From NCBI GenBank assembly GCA_046330315.1, contig JAXLSZ010000006.1, forward strand, positions 419,581-483,580: a DNA stretch of 64,000 nucleotides, read 5' to 3'. The translations under genes and the position numbers were made by a program. Positions within the stretch are counted from its first letter, which is position 1. Every line of letters begins with the position of its first letter. The DNA comes from JAXLSZ01 sp046330315. GTDB lineage: Bacteria; Actinomycetota; Thermoleophilia; Solirubrobacterales; 70-9. The notes beneath the pieces were generated by a model that was given only the letters and a program-made list of their open reading frames with translations, did no database searches and had not been told where the DNA came from. Positions 36,973 through 45,568 of this stretch are shown here, piece after piece.

Positions 36973-37605
36973 TCAGCGAAGCCGCTCGGATCCCCTTCGC
37001 AGAGCTTCATGGCTGCTTGAGCGATTAGGGCGCCGATCTACTCCCCAGCGGTCTCGAGAGAGCCACGAAGCGCCAACCCGCCCCTCCGCCACCGAGCGGT
37101 TTACCTTGGTGTGGGTCCAACCGGTGATCTGGCAAATCTCGCGGTAGCTGAACCCGGCCGCCAGCAGGCCGAGGGCCCGACGCTGGTCGGGTTTCAGCTC
37201 GGCGAGCATCTCCTGGCGCTCGCCGAGGTCCTCGCCGCGGAGCGCCAGCTCCGCCGGCCCGGGCACGTTACTTGGCATCGCCTCGACCCAGGATTGCCCG
37301 GAGTCCTCCGCGCCCAGGGGGCGGTCGAGGCTGAGCTCGCGCCGCCGCGATGCCCGTCGGCGGATCCGCCAGGCCTCGCGCTTCACCGTGGTGTAGAGCC
37401 AGGCGAGCGGCTCGCAGTCGCCGCGGAAGCGCTTGATGAACATAGGGTAGGCCGACTGCAGGGCGTCCTCGGCGTCCTCGGGCAGCTCGGCGTGGCGGCG
37501 GGCCTGGCTTCGCAGCCGTCCCTCGTCTCGCTCGAGGAGCGCTGAGAGCAGCTCGGCGTTTGACTCGCGGCGGGCAGTTGCGGGCGGCTTCGTCTGGGTG
37601 TCCAT
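36973..37605 (-). CDS. Sigma-70 family RNA polymerase sigma factor on the element
   Basis: 210 aa from ATG 37605. Region 2 is visible as EDAEDALQSAYPMFIKRF with PLAWLYTTVKREAWRIRRR, and region 4 as LKPDQRRALGLLAAGFSYREICQITGWTHTKVNRSVAEGR. It lies between relaxase and excisionase genes in the same direction. It may drive element transfer genes. The tail after VAEGR is rich in Arg/Ser/Trp and looks unlike family ends, so a small frameshift there is possible. Confidence 0.85.
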   Translation of the reverse strand: MDTQTKPPATARRESNAELLSALLERDEGRLRSQARRHAELPEDAEDALQSAYPMFIKRFRGDCEPLAWLYTTVKREAWRIRRRASRRRELSLDRPLGAEDSGQSWVEAMPSNVPGPAELALRGEDLGERQEMLAELKPDQRRALGLLAAGFSYREICQITGWTHTKVNRSVAEGRVGASWLSRDRWGVDRRPNRSSSHEALRRGSERLR

Positions 37606-37706
37606 GAGGCGGCCAACCGCACGGCTTTGCCGTGCCAAACTTGGCCGCCGGACGCCCAGGCGATGCCGGGTGGACGTCGCCGGGAAGAGTCAGCCCGAGC
37701 AGTCGC

Positions 37707-40661
37707 TCAGGGCCCGAAGCTGATGCCGAGGTCGCGCTCGAGGCCAATCTCGCGGCTTCGCCCAAGCTGGCGCTGGACCTCGGCGAGGCGGTTCTCGGAT
37801 CGCTCCCAGGCGGCGCGCTTAAAGCCGCTCTCCGGCTCACGCCCCAGGGCGCTTCCTCGGTCCCTGATGCCATGGGTCTGGCGGTGTCTCTCGATCAGCT
37901 CCACCCCACGCTCCCAGCGGGCGAGCTGAGCCGCGTCGGCGGGTCTCTCGCCTAACGCCGCGGTGACGTATCCGGGAGGACGGGCGCGGTCGGCGGCGAT
38001 CACCAGCCCGCGTCGCTCGGCGAGCAACGATTCGACGATCGCCAGCTCCGCCTCTGGCTCCGACGAAGGCTGCGCGGGCTCGTTGGGCCCCTGTCCAAGC
38101 TGCTCGGCCCGATATTGCGATTCGAGCGCTTCGCGGCCCTCAACCAGCTCTGACGTCGCAAGGCCGGCGAGCGGGGCCCGGAGCGCCTCATCTACTGCGG
38201 CGAGCTGGGAGCCGTCGCGCTCGATCGCTTCGCGCAGGTCGATGATCTGCTCCCGCCCGGAGGGCTGGCGCGGTGCGTATTCCTCGCGCTCTGACTGTGG
38301 CTCGGCTACGAGGTAGAGCTGGCTTTGCTCGCGGGCGCGGGAGAGGGCGACGTAGAAATCCTGGCGGTCCATCGAAGGCTCGGCGGCGACGAAGGCTCGC
38401 TCAACTGTGCGTCCCTGCGCGAGGTAGAGGTTGGAGGCGTAGGTGTGCTCGATCGCCGGGGCTCCGCTCTGCGGGTTCCTGGCCTCGAGGTAGGAGGAGC
38501 CGAGCACGACCTCTCGCTGCTGATCGAGCCCCCGAAGCGCCACCTCTCGGCGCTCCGGGTCGACCCCGGCGATCAGCCAGCGCTCGCGGTTGTGGACGCC
38601 GTGGGAGAGGTCGTTGACCCGGGTGACGACGTGATCGCCGGCGGCGAAGGGATGGCCGCCGACCTCGATCTCCGCCTCTTCCAGGCGGCCGTGGGTGCGC
38701 ATCAGCGAGCGGGCGCCGGCGTTCAGCCGCTCGACCTCGGCGTTTCGCTGGCAGATGATCAGCGCCTCCTCGCCCCGGGAGAACGAGGCCCACCAGTCGG
38801 CGAGGATCGCCTCCCGCCTGGCGGGCGCATCGGCTGCGACCACCACCCGCCCCGAGGAGCGGTAGAGCTCGAACGCCTCCACCCCACGCCCTTCGCGGAT
38901 CCGCTTCGCCGCCCGCATCTCCAGCTCGTGGTTGTGGCGGATCACCTCGTCAAGGCGAATTGGCTCTGAGCGCTCAGCGAGCGCCCGGAAGAGACCTCCG
39001 GCTTCGATCGCCGGAAGCTGCTCGGGATCGCCGACCAGGACCAGCTTCGCCTCGGCGCGAGCGGCCTGGGAGATCAACCGGCCCAGGGTCCGGGAGTCGA
39101 CCATCGCCGCCTCGTCGATCAGCAGGACCGAGCCCCGCGGCAGGGTGAGGAGACCGCGGCGCTCGGAGTCGTCGAGCTCGCCCAGGAGGCAGGCGATGCT
39201 GGTCGCCGGCACACCCTCGGCCTCCAGGACGTTGGCGGCCTGCCAGGTCGGCGCAGCAGCCCGTAAGGAGATCCCAGCCTGGGCCCAGCCTTCGGCCGCG
39301 GCGGCGATCGCGTAGCTCTTACCGGTGCCGGCCTCGCCGATCACGATCTGAAGGCCCTCGGAGCCTGCCAGCAGGCGCTCGACCATTCGGCGCTGGTCGG
39401 CCTTCAGGCTCGGGCGGGCGCCGATCACGCCCTCGGCGACCGTCTCGCCGACGACCGGCCGCTCCTCCGCGCGCATCCGCCGAGCAGTTGAGAGCGCCTC
39501 CTGCTCGAGCTCCCAGATCCGAACGGTGGTGAAGCGCTCGCCCTTTGGACCCTGGCCGAGGCTGACGATGTTCTCAGAGGCGAGGTAGGCATCGGCCGTT
39601 CGCTCAACCTCATCTGCCTCCGCCCCATCTGGAAGGCACTGAGCCACCGCCTGGACTGCGTCGCGACGATCGAAGTGAGATGCGCGCGCCGTCACCGCAC
39701 GGTCTACCTGCTCGGCGGTTAAGACCGTGCGGGTGACGGCGGCAGGGTTGGGGGCGCTGCCAAGGACAAGGGAGATCTGCAGCTGGTCGAGCTCGACCTC
39801 GAGCGCTCGCTCGGCCCAACGCTCGCGGAGGGTACCGGTGGTTAGCTCGCGCTCCTTGGCCGAGCGGGTGGCCAGGGTCGCCACTTGGCGGGCCCGGGCC
39901 GAGGCATCGGCTCCCGCCGCGGCGAGGATCTCCGCCCTTCTGGTCGAGAACTCGCGCAGCTGGCGATCGGTGAAGCCGATCAGCTCGGCGATCCCGTTGC
40001 GGACCTCCTGCCAGCGGACGCCGAGCTCTTGGGTCAGCTCGTGGCGGAGCTGAGCCTCATAGGGGTAGCCGGCGGTCTTGGCGTGCTCATAGATCGCCGG
40101 GTGGTAGAGCCTGGTCCAGCGGCCATCCTCTGCCCTCGTGGCGTTGGCGATCAGGACGTGGGTGTGGAGCTGGGGGTCGCCGGCTCTGGAGGAGCGGTGG
40201 CGGTAGGCGGCCGCTAGGTAGCCAGAGCCCTCCAGGAAGGTGGCGCCGCCGGCGCCGCGGCGGGTCCAGCATGCCTGGCGCTCGAGGTAGCCCAGGGCCG
40301 CGTCGATCGAGCGCTCGTGCGCATCGCGGATCGGCGCTGAGATCCCAGGGTCGCCGAGGGCCCAGAGTAAGGAGACCGACTTCGGCGCCGAGAAGGTGAG
40401 GTCGAAGCCGGGGACGGCGCCGCGGGCTCGAACGCCGACGTTGCCGAGAAGCTGGTCGCCCGTGGCCGGGTCCCGGCCGGTCAGCATCGCGGTCAGCTGC
40501 TCTGCGCCGATCTCGCCCTCGAGCCCGAGGTCTCTGGCGGCATCGCCCCTCCAGCGGCCCCCCGCCTCGCCCTCGCCGGAGTAGTAGTCCTCGGCGCCCC
40601 CGGCGACCTTCTCGAGGTAGTAGGCCTCCTGGCCGGCGCCGAGCTTTCCGATCGTGAGCAT
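37707..40661 (-). CDS. MobF-family relaxase with C-terminal helicase (TraA-like)
   Basis: 984 aa. The relaxase domain has two catalytic Tyr pairs (Y14-Y15 and Y26-Y27), TFSAPKSVSLLWALGD, and the metal-binding His triad H155, H166, H168 in HRSSRAGDPQLHTHVLIAN. The RecD-like helicase has Walker A GEAGTGKS and Walker B LLIDEAAM, plus a C-terminal UvrD-like part with GRTVERAFVA and YVALSRAREQ. It nicks oriT and unwinds the transferred strand. The C-terminus ends in coiled-coil helices. No coupling protein or secretion system lies in the element. Confidence 0.93.
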   Translation of the reverse strand: MLTIGKLGAGQEAYYLEKVAGGAEDYYSGEGEAGGRWRGDAARDLGLEGEIGAEQLTAMLTGRDPATGDQLLGNVGVRARGAVPGFDLTFSAPKSVSLLWALGDPGISAPIRDAHERSIDAALGYLERQACWTRRGAGGATFLEGSGYLAAAYRHRSSRAGDPQLHTHVLIANATRAEDGRWTRLYHPAIYEHAKTAGYPYEAQLRHELTQELGVRWQEVRNGIAELIGFTDRQLREFSTRRAEILAAAGADASARARQVATLATRSAKERELTTGTLRERWAERALEVELDQLQISLVLGSAPNPAAVTRTVLTAEQVDRAVTARASHFDRRDAVQAVAQCLPDGAEADEVERTADAYLASENIVSLGQGPKGERFTTVRIWELEQEALSTARRMRAEERPVVGETVAEGVIGARPSLKADQRRMVERLLAGSEGLQIVIGEAGTGKSYAIAAAAEGWAQAGISLRAAAPTWQAANVLEAEGVPATSIACLLGELDDSERRGLLTLPRGSVLLIDEAAMVDSRTLGRLISQAARAEAKLVLVGDPEQLPAIEAGGLFRALAERSEPIRLDEVIRHNHELEMRAAKRIREGRGVEAFELYRSSGRVVVAADAPARREAILADWWASFSRGEEALIICQRNAEVERLNAGARSLMRTHGRLEEAEIEVGGHPFAAGDHVVTRVNDLSHGVHNRERWLIAGVDPERREVALRGLDQQREVVLGSSYLEARNPQSGAPAIEHTYASNLYLAQGRTVERAFVAAEPSMDRQDFYVALSRAREQSQLYLVAEPQSEREEYAPRQPSGREQIIDLREAIERDGSQLAAVDEALRAPLAGLATSELVEGREALESQYRAEQLGQGPNEPAQPSSEPEAELAIVESLLAERRGLVIAADRARPPGYVTAALGERPADAAQLARWERGVELIERHRQTHGIRDRGSALGREPESGFKRAAWERSENRLAEVQRQLGRSREIGLERDLGISFGP

Positions 40662-41074
40662 CCACCGGGGATGTCGAGGATCGGGGCCGTTTGGGTCAGC
40701 TCACTCAGCGAGTGATAGTGCGTGAGGGGTGAAGCGTTGGCGCTGAACTGCGGCTGAGAGTGGCGCGGTCCCGCGCCACTCTCAGCCTTGGCGAGCCTCT
40801 GAAGGAGCGCGGCGGCTTCGTGGGAAGCAAGCGGTGGTTGGGGGCCGATGTGAATCCGGGGTTGGATCCCCGCCGTTCCGTCCGGCCGGATCGGGTACAA
40901 CCCCCGCGTCGTAGCTGTCAAGCCTCATCCCCGCCGGCGAGGCCTCATCACCCTTGCCGGCGGGGCTTCAACGTCCGGGCCAATTGCGACCATGGTCACG
41001 AGTCGCGTCCTCGGGGTGATACCTCGCTTACTGGGCTCGCTCAACAGCTGACAGCTACGACCTTGGAGGGCCAG
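40662..41074. other. 413-bp non-coding region between relaxase and CD-NTase operon, candidate oriT
   Basis: Contains a perfect 16-bp inverted repeat with a 4-nt centre (40752-40767/40772-40787) and a 10-bp inverted repeat (40930-40939/40957-40966). It is flanked by the divergent relaxase and CD-NTase genes, so it must hold both promoters. A relaxase-proximal palindrome of this strength is the expected form of an origin of transfer. No nic-site consensus could be assigned by eye. Confidence 0.6.
40752..40787. repeat. Perfect 16-bp inverted repeat upstream of the relaxase gene
   Basis: GGCTGAGAGTGGCGCG, then GTCC, then the exact complement. It lies about 90 bp before the relaxase start. Candidate oriT hairpin or repressor site. 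Confidence 0.85.
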
Positions 41075-42115
41075 ATGGCTTCCAGAAGCGGCCCCGACCA
41101 CACGGGGCAGATCCTGACCAACGTGCGGCGGCAGATCGCCGTCGACGATGACGTGCTCTTAGAGACCAAGGAGCGGCGAAACCTCGTCAAACGTATGGCG
41201 CGCAAGTTCGAGGGGGCGCTGAAGACCTTCGACTCCGGCTCGGTCGCCCACGGCACCGTCAACAAACCGGTCTCCGACGCCGACTGCGGCGTCGTGCTCG
41301 ACCGCCGACACCACCCCGAGCTCGGTCCCGACGGCGACGGCGTAGCTCCCGACACGATCGTGCGAGAGGTGGCCGAGTTCGTCATCGGCGGCGTGCGCGA
41401 GGAATATCCGGCCGCCATCTGCGAGGTATCGAAGCGCGCGATCGTCATCAGCTTCAACGAGCCGCTCGACAGAGATCAAGACCCGAGCGTCGACTTGATC
41501 GTCGCCCTCACCAGGGCCGAAGGTGACGGTCGCTGGATTCCCAACACGGAGCAGCACGATTGGGACGCGAGCGACCCGGAGAAGCACACCGAATTGCTGA
41601 ATGGCCCGACCGGGTCGGCCCGCATTCATCGGGCTCGGGTGATCAGGTTGGCGAAGGCGGCAACGAAGCAGGACGATCGGCCGGTCGTGAGCTCGTTCAA
41701 CACCGAGGCGCTCGCTCTCGGCCATGTTGACGAGGAGGACACCATCGCTGAGAGCCTCCGGGATCTTTTCCATGGCGCTGCAGACGATCTCGCTTCGCGG
41801 GACACGCCCGATCCGGCTGGCGTCTCCGACCCGATCAAGCTCCCTGAGGGGGTCTCCCGCGAGGAGGCCGTTGATCGACTTCGCGGCTTTGGCGATTCGA
41901 TTAGCGAGGCGATCGACAACGCCGAGGACGAGGACCGCGCCCGGTCAGTGCTCCGCCGCGTCTTCCCCGATTACGTTGAGACCGAACCCTCGGCGAAGGC
42001 CAGCCTCGCCGAGGCCGTCGCCGCCGGTGACTCGGCGAAGGTGGGTGCAGCGTTTGGTGCCGGTGCAGCCAGCCTGAAGCGGACATCCGCCTACGGCGAT
42101 GGCACGGCGAAGTAA
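41075..42115 (+). CDS. CD-NTase (cGAS/DncV-like nucleotidyltransferase), CBASS-type
   Basis: 346 aa from ATG 41075 with TTGGAGGG upstream. Nucleotidyltransferase signature GS (55-56) - GT (60-61) - SDAD (D68, D70) with a third Asp at 140 in SVDLIV, the metal-binding set of the CD-NTase family. The downstream WIPNTEQHDWDASDPEKHTEL block is also typical. The family makes cyclic oligonucleotides on phage infection, which activate an effector. Start of a three-gene overlapping operon with an E2-like protein and a membrane protein. The Gly/Ala-rich tail is exposed and could be the site modified by an E2-type partner. Product nucleotide unknown. Confidence 0.83.
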   Translation: MASRSGPDHTGQILTNVRRQIAVDDDVLLETKERRNLVKRMARKFEGALKTFDSGSVAHGTVNKPVSDADCGVVLDRRHHPELGPDGDGVAPDTIVREVAEFVIGGVREEYPAAICEVSKRAIVISFNEPLDRDQDPSVDLIVALTRAEGDGRWIPNTEQHDWDASDPEKHTELLNGPTGSARIHRARVIRLAKAATKQDDRPVVSSFNTEALALGHVDEEDTIAESLRDLFHGAADDLASRDTPDPAGVSDPIKLPEGVSREEAVDRLRGFGDSISEAIDNAEDEDRARSVLRRVFPDYVETEPSAKASLAEAVAAGDSAKVGAAFGAGAASLKRTSAYGDGTAK

Positions 42116-42566
42116 GCCGGCGCCCTGGTACCACGACTTCCGGACCCGCCTGCGCTTCGAGCGGGAGGCCCGGAAGTCGTTCAGCACGATGGGCTGCAAG
42201 AAGGTCGGGAAGGGGAAGGGGGCTGAAATCGTCTACGTCGTCGCCGTCCCAGTGCCGGAGTACGAGGTGACCAGGACCTTGACCATCCGGCTCCGGAACC
42301 GGACCGAGCCGGCCCTGATCGACGTCACCGTCGACGGCCCAATCGAGTCCCCGCATCGCTACTCCAGAGCACGCCTGTGTATGTGGCCCCCCTGGGCCGC
42401 CCCGGAGGAGTGCTGGACGCCAGATGAGGGCCTGCTCGGCCTGATCCAGTACGCGCGGATCCACCTCTTCCGGGAGGAGTACTGGCGGGAGACCGGCGGG
42501 CTCAAGGGAGGCATCTGGGCGGGGCCCGAGGCGCCGCACGACGGACCGAAGGAGGAAGCAGCGTGA
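42099..42566 (+). CDS. E2-like (prokaryotic ubiquitin-conjugating fold) protein of a CBASS-like operon
   Basis: 155 aa. The block SPHRYSRARLCMWPP (H86, C94) followed by W106 and the helical LLGLIQYARIHLFREEYWRETG...W.GPEAPH matches the bacterial E2 family found next to CD-NTases. The Cys after the His-x7 spacing would be the conjugation site. There is no E1 or JAB gene, so this resembles the short type II arrangement with E2 alone. It overlaps the CD-NTase by 17 nt and the membrane protein by 4 nt, indicating coupled expression. Confidence 0.72.
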   Translation: MARRSKPAPWYHDFRTRLRFEREARKSFSTMGCKKVGKGKGAEIVYVVAVPVPEYEVTRTLTIRLRNRTEPALIDVTVDGPIESPHRYSRARLCMWPPWAAPEECWTPDEGLLGLIQYARIHLFREEYWRETGGLKGGIWAGPEAPHDGPKEEAA

Positions 42567-43120
42567 TCCTGCTTGCGGCGGAGCAGTCCGGCTGGACGGC
42601 GGCGGCGATCGCCACGATTGTGGCCGGGGGGGTCAGCGCGATCGTCGCGCTGATCAGCCTCTGGATCACGGGGGTCCGGCAGGAGCGATCTCGCCGCCAA
42701 CAGCTCTACGCCGACGCGCTTGCTGCAGTCGTTTCGTACCGCGAGTTCGTCTACGTGATCCGACGCCGCGCCGCTCCGAGCCCGGGTCATGAGGAGATCG
42801 CCGGCGAGGAGCGGGTCCGCATCTCCGAGGCGCTCCGCGAGGTGCAGAGGGACATCGCCTACTTTAGTGCGTGGATGAGGACGGAGCCATCAAGCGAGGT
42901 GTCCACCCGGTACGACGAACTGGTCCGGGAAACCCGGCGGGTTGCCGGCAGCTACATGCGCGATGCATGGAACGCCCCTCCACTCGATGACGACACGGGG
43001 ATGAACCTCCCGGACATCGACTGCTCGTCGCTTGAGCGCTTCGAAACGGCATACCTGGAGGCGGTGCCGAGAGCGCTCAGGTTCTGGCGCGTTGCGTTCC
43101 CGTGGATACCGCGTGCTTAG
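42563..43120 (+). CDS. Single-pass membrane protein, candidate CBASS effector
   Basis: 185 aa from GTG 42563, overlapping the E2 stop. One strong N-terminal transmembrane helix (about 10-38, WTAAAIATIVAGGVSAIVALISLWI) is followed by a cytosolic, mostly helical, charged domain. No known nuclease, phospholipase or TIR motif. By position it is the natural effector of the CD-NTase, killing by membrane disruption, but the family is not one I recognise. The alternative is an accessory protein, with the gene at 43149 acting as effector. Confidence 0.6.
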   Translation: MILLAAEQSGWTAAAIATIVAGGVSAIVALISLWITGVRQERSRRQQLYADALAAVVSYREFVYVIRRRAAPSPGHEEIAGEERVRISEALREVQRDIAYFSAWMRTEPSSEVSTRYDELVRETRRVAGSYMRDAWNAPPLDDDTGMNLPDIDCSSLERFETAYLEAVPRALRFWRVAFPWIPRA

Positions 43121-43148
43121 CCACTCACCGCATGGTGCGCCGCAATTG

Positions 43149-43670
43149 ATGATTGCCGCGGCCGAGAAGGAGGCGCGCGTCAGCGGCACGTTGGAGAATT
43201 GGCGGTTCAGGCTGTCCTGGGTGCTCGGGGACCTGATCCACGGGCGCGACCGGCCTCGTGGCCCGGGTGACGTTCTCGGACATTGGCTCCAAGGCCGACG
43301 GTATGGCTATCCCGTCTGCTGTATCGCTCACTTCTGCTGGGACAACGCCCTGAATCGGGCTGCCGATATGGATCGCTGGAAGCAAATCCACCACAACCGA
43401 AACTTTGACGGTCCTGTTCCCTGCGGCATTTTCCACGCAGGCGGATCGCCGTACTCCGCTCGCAACCGGATGCGGCGGATCCTGCAATTCGAATGGCAGT
43501 TCCTCCAGACCCCGGCGGTCAGTCTGCGTCAGCGTGCACTTACCGCGCAGGGAGGGCCGCCCTATCAGGAGGCGAGCGTCGAGTTGAGGCAATGGGCTGA
43601 GGACCACCGCAGGCTTGAACAAATTTGGTCGGACGACGGCGATCTCGACCCCGAACTCGACTGGGCGTAG
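43149..43670 (+). CDS. Uncharacterised Cys/His-rich protein downstream of the CD-NTase operon
   Basis: 173 aa from ATG 43149; the frame is open upstream to 43032 but overlaps the previous gene. A central block RYGYPVCCIAHFCWDN and a second block VPCGIFHAGGSPYSARNRMRR place four Cys and two to three His in a compact region that could bind metal. The remainder is helical and charged. It lies 28 bp after the membrane protein, in the same direction, so it may be a fourth operon gene. No family recognised. Confidence 0.6.
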   Translation: MIAAAEKEARVSGTLENWRFRLSWVLGDLIHGRDRPRGPGDVLGHWLQGRRYGYPVCCIAHFCWDNALNRAADMDRWKQIHHNRNFDGPVPCGIFHAGGSPYSARNRMRRILQFEWQFLQTPAVSLRQRALTAQGGPPYQEASVELRQWAEDHRRLEQIWSDDGDLDPELDWA

Positions 43671-43696
43671 CGTCGGGGCGACTCAGGAGCGTTTGG

Positions 43697-44884
43697 TCAC
43701 GCGATTTGCGTGAGAGCGTCGATCTGCTTAACGGCCCAATCGGCCACCGATTCCGCCTGTAGATCCAAATTGGTGTCATCGGACGCGATCTTGCTCAGCG
43801 GGAGAGTGGCGAAGATCCGATAGATCCTCCCCCTTTGCGTCGTACCAAAGTCGAATTCGCCAGCTGTCATGACAGCTGCTCGAAGTGCCCCGCCTTCCTC
43901 CAGACCGGTAGGCCATCCAGCTGCGCCCATAAACCCAATACCAACCCCGCATCCGGGCTGGCGGTCGCCGCCGAGCCACCAGCCGTCGGGCGACAGCACG
44001 AGCTCCTGCCAGCTCCACTCCGGTGGCGGGTGCAGGCCATCGAGTGCTGGCCAGCCCGCGCCGTTCCAGCCAGGCAGGGACATCAAGGTTAGCGACCAGC
44101 CCAGCCAGCCTCGAGTCTCCTTGCCTCGCTCGGCAGCCCATCTTCTCTCTTGCTGCGTTCCCTCTCCCTGCCGATCGCTCAGCCGATCCACGACGAGTTG
44201 AAACAGCTCGTCCCACGTCGCGACAAGCTCGGGTACACAGGGAATGATCTCAAGATCGGCCTGCGTGAGCGGCTCATGAATGCTCACATCGACACCTTCC
44301 TCTCGCTCCAGATAACCGAGAAGCTCGGCCAGCATCCTGTACTGACTGGGGACCTTGGGATGCATAGCCAAGGCACGCCAAGTATCCGAGGCCGAGGCAC
44401 GTCGCGCCCAGGCTCGGCCGAGCTGGTGAACCTGACGAGCCAGCTCTGCCCAAGTGATCGGCCGGATGCGCACGTCATCGGTAAAGCCCGGAGGAATCCG
44501 GCCGTCTGGTGAAAAGACGACTATCCGGGAGGGATCCAGCACGGATGGATAGCCGCACTTCTGCCACTCCGTCCAGTCGGCATGGATCTTGCTCTCGCAG
44601 AACAGTTCGCCCGGCGGATTGCTTCGACCGGTAAACCGAACTCGCATGTCGGGTCGCTCGCCACTGGGCAGCCTGAGCTGTGTATCTACCTCGTAGTCGG
44701 AGTAACGCGTCCATTCGCGGGCCTCTCCTTCACTGACGTCAAACGCCTTCCTGACTAGCCATCTCATGAGAGCCGGAGCGGTCCGGAGGACCTCGGCGAG
44801 GATCGCGGTAAGCCGATTCTCCGGCTCGCTCTCATGGCGGTAGGAGTCGGCAGCCTCGAGGAGGTAATGCTCAGCGGAAGGCAC
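43697..44884 (-). CDS. PD-(D/E)XK nuclease-like protein at the element end
   Basis: About 395 aa from GTG 44884; the frame continues up to 45019. The N-terminal part has an early helix Glu (SEPENRLTAILAEVL), then SDYEVDTQLRLPSGERPDMRVRF and LFCESKIHADWTEWQ. Together these make an E...PD(78-79)...ExK(97-99) nuclease core. The remaining 290 residues are Trp-rich and unassigned, with GWLGWSLTLMSLPGW and SPDGWWLGGD. Convergent with the CBASS-like operon and lower in GC than the host genes. Likely an antiviral or restriction-type nuclease. Confidence 0.65.
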   Translation of the reverse strand: MPSAEHYLLEAADSYRHESEPENRLTAILAEVLRTAPALMRWLVRKAFDVSEGEAREWTRYSDYEVDTQLRLPSGERPDMRVRFTGRSNPPGELFCESKIHADWTEWQKCGYPSVLDPSRIVVFSPDGRIPPGFTDDVRIRPITWAELARQVHQLGRAWARRASASDTWRALAMHPKVPSQYRMLAELLGYLEREEGVDVSIHEPLTQADLEIIPCVPELVATWDELFQLVVDRLSDRQGEGTQQERRWAAERGKETRGWLGWSLTLMSLPGWNGAGWPALDGLHPPPEWSWQELVLSPDGWWLGGDRQPGCGVGIGFMGAAGWPTGLEEGGALRAAVMTAGEFDFGTTQRGRIYRIFATLPLSKIASDDTNLDLQAESVADWAVKQIDALTQIA

Positions 44885-45052
44885 GTGAAGAACGCTACAT
44901 GCGTCATTGGGGTGCTGAATGCGACCAGGATGCGACCACGACCTCGCGGAATACTCCGGATGGGCGCGGAAAGCGGCGGAGCCGCAACGCCAGTCAATTC
45001 CCTGCACTCGGCTCTGCAATGGGAAGAATCCGGCGCCTACCGGCGAAACGAG

Positions 45053-45104
45053 GAGCGCGCCCGACAGGATTCGAACCTGTGACCTTCGGTTTCGTAGACC
45101 GACG
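45053..45104 (-). other. attR: 52-bp integration-site repeat inside tRNA-Arg
   Basis: Identical to 32123-32174. The crossover most likely lies in the anticodon-loop to T-loop part, as for other tyrosine integrases that use tRNA genes. Confidence 0.9.
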
Positions 45105-45129
45105 CTCTATCCAACTGAGCTACGGGCGC
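45056..45129 (-). tRNA. tRNA-Arg (anticodon ACG)
   Basis: Complete cloverleaf on the minus strand. Acceptor GCGCCCG pairs with CGGGCGC, D-arm GCTC/GAGC, anticodon loop CTACGAA (ACG), T-arm ACAGG-TTCGAAT-CCTGT. CCA is not encoded. It is the integration site: its 3' half (45053-45104 region) is duplicated at 32123-32174. Insertion left the tRNA intact. Confidence 0.96.
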
Positions 45130-45159
45130 GAGGCCGGGTTTGCCCGGCTGGGAGCGATT

Positions 45160-45498
45160 CTACGAGAGGGCACGCTTGGCGCGCACCGCGCGGGCGTGCT
45201 CGTAGCGCTCGCGCAGCAGCTCGATCGCCTTCCCGGCCCGGGCCTGATCGCGAAGGTCGAAAGTCACCCAGCCTGATTCGGGGCGGGTCCAGCGGTGGCT
45301 CTCGGCCTCGCCGCGCTCGACCAGCTCTCGCTTCAGCGCCGGTGGCAGAGACATGTCCAAGGTGGCCGGCGGATGGAGGTGACCCAGCTCGCGACGGCCG
45401 AGCATCAGCGTGGTCGAACCGAAGCGGCCCTCCCCGGTGCTCACCCCCTCCCACGCCGAGACCTCGGCGATGACTTTCGCTGCGGCCCCTTCGTCCAT
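45160..45498 (-). CDS. Luciferase-domain (DUF5519-like) small protein
   Basis: 112 aa. The segment RFGSTTLMLGRRELGHLHPPATLDMSLPPALKRELVERGEAESHRW with the ending SGWVTFDLRDQ...AIELLRERYE fits the small luciferase-domain family (GRE-HLH...lp...E.G.A..H...GWv.f.lR). Function unknown in bacteria. It sits between the tRNA-Arg and the broken reductase; the sister copy of this neighbourhood at 52 kb lacks it. Confidence 0.7.
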   Translation of the reverse strand: MDEGAAAKVIAEVSAWEGVSTGEGRFGSTTLMLGRRELGHLHPPATLDMSLPPALKRELVERGEAESHRWTRPESGWVTFDLRDQARAGKAIELLRERYEHARAVRAKRALS

Positions 45499-45568
45499 GA
45501 GCGAAAGGTAGCTGCCGGGCTCTCGCTAGGCTCGGCTCCGGAGTCGCAAGCAAGAAAGGAGGCGGCAG

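Larger units (their letters stand above)
32123..45104. mobile_element. 13-kb integrative mobilizable element in tRNA-Arg(ACG) carrying defence genes
   Basis: Bounded by the 52-bp direct repeat. Contains a tyrosine integrase, a small excisionase-like HTH protein, a sigma factor and a MobF relaxase with helicase domain. No type IV secretion genes are present, so transfer would depend on a helper. Cargo: a SacI-like nuclease, a C5 methyltransferase, Vsr and GIY-YIG on the left; CD-NTase, E2-like, membrane protein and two further proteins on the right. The integrase lies centrally rather than next to an end, which suggests later cargo gain. Confidence 0.88.

Noticed and set aside
41075..42115. 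Reading the nucleotidyltransferase as an AbiEii/MNT toxin
   Set aside because: Length of 346 aa, the third Asp at 140 and the IPN..W...DPEKH block fit CD-NTases, and an E2-like gene follows.
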